Below are positions 11,342 through 21,881 of a stretch of 64,000 bases of DNA, piece after piece. Position 1 is the stretch's first letter. The number at the start of each line of letters is the position of its first letter. The notes under the pieces were generated by a model that had not been told where the DNA came from, made no database searches, and saw nothing but the letters and a program-made list of their open reading frames with translations. The position numbers were made by a program, and so were the translations under genes. Location: assembly GCF_000315625.1 (NCBI RefSeq), contig NW_005434668.1, positions 1,065,153-1,129,152 of the forward strand, given 5' to 3'. The stretch is from Guillardia theta CCMP2712 (lineage: Eukaryota; Cryptophyceae; Pyrenomonadales; Geminigeraceae).

Positions 11342-12359
11342 AGGTGAGTTACAAAGATGTACGGTGGACGAGGCGATGACCAAGTGAATAGCAGAAAGCA
11401 GCTTGGGGTAGATGATCAAGAATCCGATCATTCAGCATGGAAATTGCTGAAAGATTACCGTGCTTCACAATAACAAAAGGGAGGGTGAGGTCGCGTCAAT
11501 TAGAACTCTGACAGAGAATTATTTTTTATTAACATAAATCTTAAAATCTGATCCTAACTCCTTGAAAGAACATTCTTTTCTTCAAGTAGCTGCAGGTTGT
11601 TTCAAACTTTTTGCCCTAGCATCATCTCTACACAGTCAACGACACCCTTGAAGTTTTCCCTCTTCACGTCAGGTCTTGAAGAACCACTCGTCGAAGCTGC
11701 TTCCTTTCTCAACACAATAACATCATGTATCAACGTTGCCTGATTGTGCTATACTCTTACACATGCCTTCGTCCAGAAAAAAATTCAACCATTTCTAAGG
11801 AAACTAGTGCTGCTTTCTCAACAAGTCTGATCGCGTGTGTTGATCGAAACGCATGAAAATTTCTCCTTTGCGAAAACCAGATCGTTTTGCATGCAATGGC
11901 TATTACATACACATTTCTTTGATTTTGTAGATTTTCCAAGTGTATCATTCTTCTTATCCTGCATCCTTACTCTTCACACCCTTCATAAGAAAGAATCATC
12001 GCAACAAAACAATCATCTCAGACACTTTGCAGGAACAGCATTCCAATTAAACAGAGGCCTCACGTTCTTTTCAAAAGGTTATGAAAGAGAACCAATCTTT
12101 TCTTGCTATGGAACTAGCTAGTTTCATACTGTTAACTTCAGTGAAATCGACCTGTTGACAGTGCTAGGTTGTACCATGTTAAGGTTTTGATTCACTATCC
12201 CAGCTTGCACCTCCGGAAACTCACAAGATCCCTCTGATCTCGTTGTCGCTCATTCCCTCCGTCATCAAAATGCATCTCTTTTCAGCCTCTCCCTCTTTCC
12301 CCGCCCCGCCTCCCTCTTGCAATTCCTCACGCGAGCATGCCCTGGCTGTAGGAGCATTC
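11342..12359. other. Intergenic, AT-richer spacer
   Basis: Downstream of the glycosyltransferase. Several T-rich stretches, and no coding potential beyond short random frames. Confidence 0.4.
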
Positions 12360-12610
12360 TTGCAAACCTTAGCGTTGGGGTAGGGTGCAATTGGCCGCGT
12401 CAGAAAGGGTGGGGTACTTCTGGTAGGATTCCCCACTTTGAAATGATTTGGGGTGGGTCTGTTGGATTTTAAAGGGGTGGGTGGTTTGCTGCTCATGTAA
12501 CGGTTTCCGGTTACAAAGAAAATGGGCCTGAGGGGGTCGGTGGGCTTGTTTGTTTGCGCTGCAATCAAAGTTGTGGTCAAAACATCAGTCAACTCAGGGG
12601 CATTGGTCAA
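12360..12610 (+). repeat. GGGGTA-type motif block
   Basis: Contains TTGGGGTAGGGTG, GGGTGGGGTACTTC, GGGGTGGGTC and GGGGTGGGTGG at short intervals. It has the same flavour as the 8.1 kb block, with the G-rich strand on plus. Confidence 0.5.
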
Positions 12611-12854
12611 ATGGTTCAAAGGAATCGTTTTGATTTCTCAATGTTTCGTTCAAGACAGCGAATCCGGCTCTTAAAATAGACTGTGACGGTCTTGATCTTT
12701 AGAACAATCTTTGAAAACATATATTTTCGATTATTTAAATACATTTTAAAGCAAGACCTGTTTTGCTTTCGTTTACACGTGCAGCAGTAGTTGCTTATTT
12801 GACAAGAAATGAACTAATAAGATATATGATACCTATTTTCAATACATTTTAACC

Positions 12855-13340
12855 CCTTTGTGCTATCAAATAACCAACTTCATCTATTATTAACGAAGTT
12901 CGCTCTATAAGACTCGTCATGTGGCTTTCAAGTCCGGAGGAACCCCCACCCATGACCCCCCACCCATTAAAGAATGCGTCTACCCACCATCTTAATCTCA
13001 AGCCTCTATTCTTCAAGTGCACCCACCCTATTTCAAATATACGCAATGTATGGATCAAGTACCCTCTCATTTTTACTATCTAGTACCGGTATGATAGGTT
13101 TTGAATTACACCCACCTGTCTCATCCAGCAATTATATACTACCCCCTACCTATACTTTATTTTAACACCCCTTAGTTTAATCCAAGTACCCACCTGTAGC
13201 CACCTATTTTTGGGCCCACCCCTTTCTTTCTGTGACAGTACAAAGTTCACCCACCCTTCATCTTTTTTCTCGGTTACATGGAACCGGGTACTCTAGCTCC
13301 TTTTATGGGGAAAATTACCGGGTACTCATGAACGGACTGA
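12855..13340 (-). repeat. GGGGTA-type motif block, opposite orientation
   Basis: Here the C-rich strand is on plus. It shows many CCCACCC, CAAGTACCC and CACCCACC elements between 12.93 and 13.26 kb, then ACCGGGTACTC twice near 13.29 and 13.32 kb. With the 12.36 kb block it forms a loosely inverted pair around an AT-rich core (about 12.65-12.85 kb). It sits about 370 bases upstream of the plastid-targeted gene. Confidence 0.5.
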
Positions 13341-13703
13341 TCACCCCTACCCTCCCCATGGGTGTCCGAACATTCCCCATAAAAATCCATTGAGACCTTG
13401 CGGTATTCCCACTCGTCCGTTCCCGCTCCCCTGGTACTGCTCGCGCTCTTCCCGCCTCCCTCACTCTTCCGCTCCTCCTTCAGCCATCTTCCTGCCTGCA
13501 TCTCATCTCATCCTCTTCCTCTGTTTCTCTCATCCATTCTTGGCTCTTCCTGGTGATCTCATCCCCTGATCCTGTTTGCGCCCGTCACTGCGCCCTTCCT
13601 CCCGAGGCCCTTCGTCGCCAGCGTCTCGGTTCCTAATTCTCATCCATCCTTCTTCCGTTCTCTTCCGGTCCGCTGGGATTTCGTGCTACACTACTTCTAA
13701 GAG

Positions 13704-14168
13704 ATGCTGAGCATCCGCTACTTGTTCTTCTTTGCCCTTGTGGCAGGTTCCGCCGACGCTTTCCGTGGAATCAGTGGCCAATCGCTGCAGCCTTTTCCTC
13801 ACAACTGCGCGGAGATTTCTCGTTTCGATGCGGCGAGAAGAGACCGTGATCAGAGATCAGAAAGCCTGTCTCCTCCTCTGAGAAGTAGCGCGCTAAGAGC
13901 TAGCATGGAGTGTGACGTGTCGTCGAGCAACGCAGTGGGCGCTGCGAAGCAAGCAGTCGTGCTGGAGGAGGGGATCAAGAGCAGCTCCGCTGTCATCACG
14001 AATGAGGCCACGGGGTTCTCTTGGATTCCAGTAGGGGGAACATCGAAGGGCAGAAGTGTGGAGCAGTGTAGATCTTTCTCTTCGAGGAGCAAGGAGGAGG
14101 TGCCGTACCATGCCAACTCCATGGGTTTCGCCTGGATCCCTGTGAGCAGCCAGGCGGCGGCAGAGTGA
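13704..14168 (+). CDS. Short plastid-targeted protein with duplicated GF(S/A)WIPV motif
   Basis: An intronless 154-residue protein. Residues 1-19 form a signal peptide (YLFFFALVAGSADA) with an expected cleavage directly before Phe20 (FRGIS). Phe at +1 of the transit peptide is the known hallmark of import into red-algal-derived complex plastids. The following Ser/Arg-rich segment is transit-like. The mature region is short and holds two copies of a motif: ATGFSWIPV (about residues 104-112) and SMGFAWIPV (about 138-146). They are separated by a Ser/Arg/Lys-rich linker. I recognise no family and propose no function. The targeting reading rests on established cryptophyte/diatom rules; the repeat is seen directly. 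Confidence 0.7.
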   Translation: MLSIRYLFFFALVAGSADAFRGISGQSLQPFPHNCAEISRFDAARRDRDQRSESLSPPLRSSALRASMECDVSSSNAVGAAKQAVVLEEGIKSSSAVITNEATGFSWIPVGGTSKGRSVEQCRSFSSRSKEEVPYHANSMGFAWIPVSSQAAAE

Positions 14169-14660
14169 AGAAACCATGTACTATCTTGTTGAAGTTGTTA
14201 ACGCAGTCGATTTGTCGATGTGTATTTATTTTGAACTGAAAGATGTAAACATCTGTATTTTGTGTCAGAAGTTTCAAAGCTGAGTGGTGTCGCATGTCCA
14301 TGGGGTCCAGGCGAAGTCGAAGACGACTTGCTCGCTCACTAGCTCTCTCCTCATCTGATCATCATGTCAGACGTGCTGCCGCACTATCACTACACAACAA
14401 TGAAGGCGGCTCCTCGGTTCTGCCAGGCATGCGATCCAATCAAGGCTTTGCTTCCTAGAACCTTGATGGGCAAGTTAGAGCATTACAGGACGGCAAGACT
14501 CACGTGGACAGGACTTCCGAAGAAAGCATCTCTCATCTGTTGGCAGCTTGTCAGAGCAAATTCTTCCTGCTCCTGCTGCACCTGCATGGCACGCGGAACA
14601 CACTGAACCTCTAGGCAAGGACCAGCTTTGATCGCTCCGTTGGCATCTGGAAGATTTTAT
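14169..14660. other. Intergenic between convergent genes
   Basis: 3' flank of the plastid protein and of the FG-GAP gene. An 80-codon open frame at 14364-14606 has no recognisable feature and is not called. Confidence 0.35.
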
Positions 14661-14661
14661 C

Positions 14662-17232
14662 TCACATCACGAGCAAGTCTTGCTCGGCAACCGGCTCCCG
14701 GACAAGCGTAGTCTGTCCTTGTTTGATCGCCGTTGGGATTGGCCGGAGTTTCGGAGGAGGAAAGGCCAGGGCCGAGATGAGTCTGAGAAGAAAGTCGATA
14801 AGTAGAGTAAGGAAAGGAATATTGACAGTCTGACCTGTAAGACCTCGTACTTGGCCCTTAAGTTTGCAGTGGCATAAAGCTCTGTGCAGTTTGGAGAGAG
14901 AGGACAGGAGATAAACACTGCAGCAGACTGCTGTCAGGATGACGCCAGTCCCTTCCCCTTCACCTTGCTGGACCCCACCCCCCCTTCCCCCCCCCCCGAG
15001 CACAGACATACCGTCGCAGTATTTGTCTTGAAGGCCCCATGAGTCAAACCCTCCTGCCATTGCAAAAACTTCACGCTAAGGGGGCGAATCATGTTTCGAA
15101 ACCTTGGTATCTCTCGAATAGATAAATCTCATCACTCCACCCTGGAAGGTATCTTTACCATGACAGCAAGGTTCAGTGCTGTTTGTCGCATACCGTGCTC
15201 CGAATAATCGCAATAACATATCGAGATCCCTGTTGCTGGGCTGCACGACAATCATCAAATTCTTTGCAAACATCCTGCAAGATCGGAGGGACCTCAAAGG
15301 AGTGTAACACTTGCGATCGATGCAGGAGGAGCGAGAAACTGTTAGGCAAACGCTGAGATCCCCTGAACGATTGTAGCAAGGGCCGAGGAACACATGCTGG
15401 TGTTGCTTCTGGTCAGAACAAAAGAGTGGGGACTGTAGTTTTCTTACTCGTCCAAACATTGTGTCCTCGATCTCATCCATGGCCGAAACTTTCTGCACAA
15501 TCGTCAGCCATCACCCCACAGCTGCTGACGATACGCGCACCTGGGACTGTCCGACGTAGTCACTTTCATTCCTGCCAGAGGAGGACAAGTTCTTGGTCTA
15601 GACATGAGAAGGTCAAGCACATTGAGAATGTTTCGCATCCATGACTGAGACCTGAGGGAAAGAATCATCACCAGCCCTGTTGCTGTACAGGTACACGCTG
15701 CCATGCCTACAAGCCAACCATTGAGCTGATAACTAACTGTGTCAAGGTAGATAACCTGTGCCGGTCGTAACCTTCTCCTAAGATACCAGCGGTCGAGTCC
15801 ATGTACGCTCCAACAGCGACAACTGCATGGGAGCCTGGACAGTGCGGAAGGGTGAGGAGGACGCGGCCAAACCCTCCAGCTCTCACAAGGATCCTTGAGG
15901 TTGCACCAGGCATACCCAGTGACAGGATCAGCGCGTCCACTGAGACCATCCGACCAGGCGAGCTCCCCTAAGTCATTGCAGCAACTGCGACCTCAATCAG
16001 AGCAGCCAAGTTTCTTAACGCTCAAATTGACCCGAGTATCGACACAGAGTTGCCGAAGTTGTCCATGTCCCTGTGGCACGTCCAGTCCCCTGCATCTACA
16101 GCGTTACCCCAGCTGCAACCTCAACCCCACACATCAGAATACCTGCCTTCCCCGTCGTTGACAGAGGGGAGGCGCACCACGACGGAGCTGCGGCTCCTTC
16201 CGGCTCAGGCACAAGTTCCTGATGCAGGTTCAGCTGTGTAGCCTGCGAGGGCGATCGACCTTTAGCAGTTCCCATCCTGCACACTGGTGTGTGGAAGGAT
16301 TGACGCTGGAGCAGCGGAAGAGGAAGGCCATTCCCGCTGACCACTCTCGAGCGTTTCTTCCGTTGCATTGGGGACAGCCGATCACGAGGTAACGCCCCGA
16401 GATCGCGACGCTGGTTGTCATGGCAGCATCAAGGGTTAACAACAAAAATGCAACTGACCTTGTCCCAAAGTGTTCATATCCTTCAACAGTGTACGATGTG
16501 TTCTCTAAACTGAAAGAACTGACAAGACCCCAGTTATCCTCCCCTCCAATGTTCTTCTGATACACAAACGCCATCTAGCAATGATGTCAACAGCGCTCAC
16601 AAGGTTGAGTATACGTACCCCCGACTCCGAGGCGTTGCCAGCTGTCTTGAGAGGGGCCCCGACCAGGACGACGTTCATCATGTCATCCACGGAAACAGCT
16701 GAGCCAAACCTCTGACCCGCCTCTCTGTCCGGAGGAAAGATTTGATTTCTCTGACCCCACCACCTACATGGACCGGAGGTGAGACGAGCAAGACCAAGAG
16801 CGCCTGCCATGCCCACCTGCTGCCGTCTCGGTATCCCGTCTCGTTGTATCCTCCCACTAACTCGTCCACATAATCTCTTGCAAAGATATACACAGCTCCC
16901 GATCCTCGTCCTGAAACGTTGCAGTCTCCCGCCACCAGTGGCATGGAGCATGGAGCATAATCTGCTCCGATGAAGGCAAGGTCTGCCGTGAGGGCTACGC
17001 TCCTACCGAACCTGTCTCCTTCACTGCCATCCTTGGCCTGCAGGATCCGATCGAACTGGCTGAGCGATCGATCGACTTGCGAGAGGTCGGCAAAGGTCTC
17101 TACGTGGACCACAGCAAGGAGCCCCAGGAGGAGCAAGAGGAGCGGACGGATGTGCGGCCGTGAGGTGCGGGGAGGAGGGGGAGGAGGCTTGCTAGGGGAA
17201 CGACAAACGGCGAAAGGCAATGCAAGCACCAT
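14662..17232 (-). CDS. FG-GAP (integrin-alpha-like beta-propeller) secreted/membrane protein
   Basis: Multi-exon gene on the minus strand. The first exon (17232 to about 16817) has a long hydrophobic signal or anchor (LLLLLLGLLAVV), then an FG-GAP blade (GDRFGRSVALTADLAFIGA ... GSGAVYIFARDY). Joining to the next exon at GGTGGTGGGG gives GQRFGSAVSVDD. Later exons give HFGTSVAISGRYLVIG, DNFGNSVSILG, GGFGRVLLTLP ... VAVGAYMDS, HGSVYLYSNRAGDD and GGVMRFIYSRDT. That is at least six repeats of the FG-x-S-V ... VGA ... G-x-V-Y-x-Y pattern, enough for a seven-bladed propeller. A stop at about 15079 may be the true end. Alternatively, splicing continues to hydrophobic segments near 14.9 and 14.75 kb (GVILTAVCCSVYLL), giving a C-terminal membrane anchor. 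Such proteins usually act in adhesion or as surface receptors. The fold is well supported; the 3' end is not. Confidence 0.75.
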
Positions 17233-17690
17233 GGATCATGGCGTCGTTGACTGCTTTTTTGTCTTTGACTTTTTTTTTTAGGAGCAAACGTCATGTTTAA
17301 ATAGGCGTGTAGAGATTGGGAGGGGAAGACAAGGTAGAAGGGATGGAGCGAGGAGAGGATTCATGCTGAAAGCTTGCAGGGGGAGGGAGGGGAGGAACAA
17401 GCCTCACAAGCAGTGCCTGCTATACTGCTATTCTCTGATAATCCTGACAGATTGGAATGAGATTCAGAGTTTATATCGAAACAAGATCCAGTATGAGAAG
17501 TACACAGTTACAGATGAATTCATAAATTTTCATCTGGACCAGATTAAGAGGAGGGGCAGGAGGAGGAGATTGGGAAGGAGGAGGAGAATGGGAAGGAGGA
17601 GGAGGATGGGAAGGAGGAGGAGGAGTACGAGAGAGGGTTTTTTTAGTGACGTCTTAGAAGCATCTGATTTTCCATTACCCGCAGGTGTTG
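17233..17690. other. Intergenic with a short GGA-type minisatellite
   Basis: 5' flank of the FG-GAP gene. At about 17549-17632 there is an imperfect repeat of AGGAGGAGAATGGGA-like units. No gene is seen. Confidence 0.4.
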
Positions 17691-18741
17691 TCATTGCACT
17701 TGCAAGGCTGTAGATGATGGAGGGGATGGGGAACGAGAAGGAGAGATTTTGTCTCCTTCAAGGCAGCGGGGACAACAAGGTTGCACTGGCGATGTTGTAC
17801 ACAATGAGCTGACCAAGTGAAACAGGCTATCAGGTTGAACGACAACTTTCCATTCACCTTTGGAAGAGATCGATGCAACAGGTACAGTCAGATTCACATG
17901 TCAAGGAATCACATGGATGCAGTTTACAGATCAGAGATCGATCGATCTCGAAACAACATCTCACAGTTTCATGGGCGTCATATTTTGACATGAATGAGAA
18001 GAGTGGCTTTGTGTTACAGGTATGAATGGTGCGCAAATCAATGAGCTGCATGAAAGTATCTGTAACAGGATCATTCAAGAAATGGCACTTGGTTGAGGCG
18101 AGGAGAGAAAACGATCTTGCTTCGAAGAACTCGGATACTGTTGCAGGCATGTTTTCGTTGTCAGGGGAAACATGATTGACAATGCTGTTCAGGAAAATGA
18201 CATCTTCTCTACTGCCAACATCTTTGCCACACCCAACATAGATGAGGTTGATCTGAATGTTCTATGATCAACTCGCTGGGAATGAAGGCTTTGCCAGAAA
18301 GAAAACAACTCAAACATGAAATATCAGAGCCATGAGATCTTCACTTTCAAGGTTGAATGTTATCAAACTTAAGGGATTGTCTGAATTATTGCAGGCGGTT
18401 GATTCATACAGTGTGAGTTCTTCTGGACCAGCAGGAATCAAGACAGGGGTGGACAACAAGGCAAGAGAGACACGGTGAATGCAATCATGCTGATTAGTTC
18501 CTTTCTCGTGACTGACATTGATGTCCAGCACCTCTGATAGAGAAATCGTCTTCAAGCGGAGAATTCCTCTTTCATCTTTGAGAGACCGCAATGACTCAGT
18601 CTTCAGCGACATTCCCCCTCCACCACCACGACCAGATACTCCGCTAGGATAGGACTTTCTCCTCCTCTTCTCTCAATGTGCAGAAACCTTTCCTGAGCAC
18701 GAGTCGTCTCTCCCCCTCCCTCCCTCCCTCTCCCCCTCCCT

Positions 18742-18805
<64 letters not shown>

Positions 18806-18872
18806 AACCAACTTCATTGTCACGAGTCCTCTGACTCGAAAAGCCACTGAGAATCGGACTTGTCGTCTTCAT
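17690..18872 (-). CDS. Unrecognised spliced gene
   Basis: Several minus-strand segments look coding. The ATG at 18872 (MKTTSPILSGF...) ends near a GT in front of the (GA)n tract. The most protein-like exon, 18612-18310, contains DERGILRLKTISLSEVLDI and, near its end, ITFNLESEDLMALIFHV. This alternates like a PH-type beta sandwich with a C-terminal helix. Further open segments lie at 18150-17854 and 17897-17691. Exon joins were not resolved, and the 18612 frame could be a stand-alone short gene. No family is claimed. Confidence 0.35.
18715..18802. repeat. (CT)n / CCCT microsatellite
   Basis: CCCTCCCTCCCT units run into a long pure CT dinucleotide tract (about 18755-18801). It falls inside the proposed first intron of the minus-strand gene, where it reads (GA)n. 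Confidence 0.9.
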
Positions 18873-18927
18873 CGATGACTGTCCTCCACCTGCTGATAGT
18901 CAGTCGGACAACAGCTGGACTCTGACA

Positions 18928-21124
18928 TCACCTTGAGTCGAACAAGTAGGTGTCAGTGTCATCAGAGAAGAACAAACAGCCGAGACAAACATCCTTCCTG
19001 GCCAGCAGCTGGGGAAGTTTCTCTGCGGCTTCCAAGGCCGCGATTCTCCTGCAAGCACGGTCAGCACCTGGGCGAGAGTTGGGAGGAGCTCTCCAACTTC
19101 TTCTCAGCCTCTGCCGAGCTGCTGGCATGGGACGCTCTCGAGGGTTTGCTCGGGGAGAAGAGGGAGATAAGTCCCCCGAGCATCAAGTCTCCGATCTGTC
19201 GCTTCCTCACCTCACACCCCAGGACAAGTTCAGAACTTACCGAAGGCTCTTGCCGCTTCTGCTCCTTGTCCTCCTTGGACTTTGCGGCCGGCTCCAAGTC
19301 GACCTGCTTGTTCTTTGTGTCCTCAGGCACATTCAAGTCCCCACGGAACTGCTCGCAGAAAGCGCAGGAGCACGGCATGTCTGCTGTTTGACTGGGACGA
19401 GGGAGGAGCACAGCGTAGCGATAGAGGAGATTCTGACGGACAGGACGAGCCAGAACAAGTTCGACATGCTTGCTTGTCGGCTGTAAGATCTTTGAGCAAA
19501 CAACTTCCAGGTCTTCCTGCTGGATGTTAGCTCCTGTGCGAACCCGTCACTATCTGACGAGTCAACAAGTTCTAAGTTCTCGAACCGTCGACCGCCATGA
19601 GCTCATCGCCGACGTGAATGCAGGAGGCTCGAGAAGCTGTTCCCTCCGAATCGAAGGCCTTGATGGTAATCTTCTTTGACTTCGAGCCCTGGGCAAGCTG
19701 AGAATCTTCATGTTCACATAGCAATCTTCGTTTACCTGATCGAACACCAATCCCAGCTGCTTGCCGGAGTTGACGAAGGCAACTACTTCCACCTCCTTGG
19801 AGAACTGCGAAATCATTCGGTTGTTCCTCTCCTCCTCTCTCCAGTCCTGTCCGTTCCTTGACGATTCGTGTGACTCGTCCTGCTCCTCCCCTTGGCTGTT
19901 CTCCCTGCTCAGCTTCCCCTCCCTCGCTGAAGCTGCAGCCGGTCGGTCCGATCCTTCCGATGCAGCATCCTCGGCAGGACTTTGCTCGCGGACAGGACGA
20001 GGAAGAACGACGGAGATCTCTCGGTCGCTCGACTTCCTGTAGAACTCGAGGACGACTGGTACCAACAATCAGCTGCGAGGATTTCTATCAGCGAGTCAGG
20101 CACAACCTTCACTGATCGCTGACGACTGCTGGTCCGGCGGGAGCTCCATGCTGCCGCTATACTCCATCCCTCTCACTATCCTCACTGAGTAGCAGCCCTT
20201 CCAGCACTTGACAGCCTCAGTCTCCATGCCTCTACTGATTGTGGTCACTTACCCGTTCAACGCCGGAGTTGTAAGCCTTGCTGTCCAGAACCCCATCCTT
20301 CCGCAGGCTCTCAAGTTTCTTCAGCTCTTGACGGATCTCCTCGGCCTTCTCGTGATGCTTGTATGATACGCACCCGGACGAGACTCGCTCTAGCCACAGC
20401 TCTACCGACGAGCCCTCCTCCCCGACAACGAACTTCACTATCTCACTTACCGGAAGGTCTGCGACCAACGCCTGCCAAGCTGTCGCTCACCCTCCTTCTC
20501 CTCCATCAGCAACAAACCTGGTCGATGGCGACGAGGCAGTCGCCTTCACGTATCGCATGAGATCGCGCAGCTGGGCCGTTGGGGTGGATGTAAGTGACGA
20601 GATGAGGAGGGTCGTCAAGGATGGTCAGTCCGATGCCGCATGGCTTGCCGGACCTCTGCTGGGCGACAGAAGGAGACATGGCGCCAACAGGCTTGAAGGA
20701 CTTCATGACGGGCTCTTGCTCTATCCCCTTGGTAATGAGCTCCGTGACTTCGCTGACTGTCATGCCGCCTACTCCCCTCCCATCCACCCTGATCAGCTCA
20801 TCCCCGACCAGGAGTTTGCCGCAGGCATGTGCGCTTCCTCCTGGAACGAGCCCCTTGATGGCTCTGTTCTGGTCGAGCAAGATTCCAAGGTTCTTCCCGT
20901 TCTTCATCTTTGCATCACACTCTTTCAAATTCTTTTCAAATTTTGAGCATCTCTGCAGGCCGAGAGCAGATCAGAGTGAGCAACATCTCTGGTGGAGGGT
21001 CAAGGCCGACAGAGACTTGAAGATGACGCTGTCTGTTCCCTCCTCCTCCTCCTCCTCCTCCTTAAATCTCCGACACCACCACAAGCTCCACGCCTGGGCG
21101 ATGCTTGGTCATACGGAACGCCAT
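18928..21124 (-). CDS. Three-PDZ-domain scaffold protein
   Basis: PDZ proteins bind C-terminal peptides and assemble signalling or membrane complexes. A plausible start is the ATG at 21124 (MAFRMTKHRPGVEL), spliced to an exon at about 20956-20506. PDZ1 is NGKNLGILLDQN ... LVGDELIRVDG. PDZ2 is GKPCGIGLTILDD ... IREGDCLVAID, continuing into the next exon with LPVSEIVKFVVG. A charged helix follows (HHEKAEEIRQELKKLESL). After an acidic Ser-rich linker (about 20068-19750), PDZ3 reads SGKQLGLVFDQ ... CIHVGDELMAVDG. The last exons (19411-18928) are Lys/Glu-rich and end in a stop at 18928. The carboxylate-binding loops appear as LGI/IGL/LGL, as expected for PDZ. No catalytic domain is seen. The partner is unknown. 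Confidence 0.75.
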
Positions 21125-21236
21125 CGGAGGTACCAAATTTCACTCAACATGGAAGATTGAAGGACAGCAACAAAACTCGATGAAATATTTAACAAGACAC
21201 CACAAATGCAACTAGTCTGATAAGTCTACAAGACTC

Positions 21237-21490
21237 TGAGGCCGGCCTGGATCGATTGACCCCGACCGGCGGGCCGGCGGCGGCGGGCCGGGTCAACAGC
21301 GGCCGCTGAGTCACCCGGAAGATTTTTCCTTCAACCGGGGTGACCATGACCAAGCTCAGTCAAGACCGGCACTGGGCATGCCTGCAGTGCGAGTCAATCC
21401 GAGTACCTTGACGGGGCGGCTGACCGTATCGGACTCTCAGCGGCGAACCGGTACGGTAGCCCGGCATGGTAGCCCGGCTCTTAAACTGGT
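21237..21490. repeat. GC-rich dispersed element (CCGGGCC type)
   Basis: Block with CGGCGGGCCGGCGG, CGGGCCGGGTC, CTGAGTCACCCGG and later CCGGTACGGTAGCCCGG. It resembles the blocks at 8.8, 26.5, 30.6 and 46.9 kb in composition and short words. Possibly a degenerate mobile element; no ORF or clear terminal repeats were defined. Confidence 0.5.
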
Positions 21491-21558
21491 CATAGTGGGG
21501 ATGAGGGCTTCTGCTTGCTTCAAGCATGCTTGGCTATCTGAACTTTTTTGACGGACAG

Positions 21559-21602
21559 GAGGAGGAGGAGGAGGAGGAGGAGGAGGAGGAGGAGGAGGAG
21601 GG
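21559..21602. repeat. (GGA)n microsatellite
   Basis: About 14 nearly perfect GGA triplets in the 5' flank of the SWAP-type gene. Confidence 0.9.
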
Positions 21603-21881
21603 TGATGCTGCAGTGAAGTAGATGCTCAGGTCGATTTGATGCAGGAGAGAAGTGTTCAGGCAGGAGATGATTTCTCAATCATGTCTCGAGGCAGGACAAA
21701 ACAACTTGATCGCGGGTCCAGTCCCTGGTTCACGAACTTGCAAGCTGGTCAGGAGGTTCTTTCTGGACACCTCTGGATCTCTCAGACCGCTCGCAAGAGC
21801 AGAGCAAGTAACGGTGTTGAGTAGCTCACTGAGGGGGAAGGGATCCTTGTTGACTTGTTTGATTGTTTGTTGACGGACAGC

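Larger units (their letters stand above)
21125..21881. other. Intergenic promoter region between divergent PDZ and SWAP genes
   Basis: Contains the GC-rich dispersed element (about 21237-21490) and a (GGA)n tract at 21559-21600. No coding sequence is recognised. Confidence 0.45.

Noticed and set aside
14364-14606. 80-codon plus-strand frame after the plastid protein gene
   Set aside because: No motif, no splice support and close to a converging gene; treated as chance.
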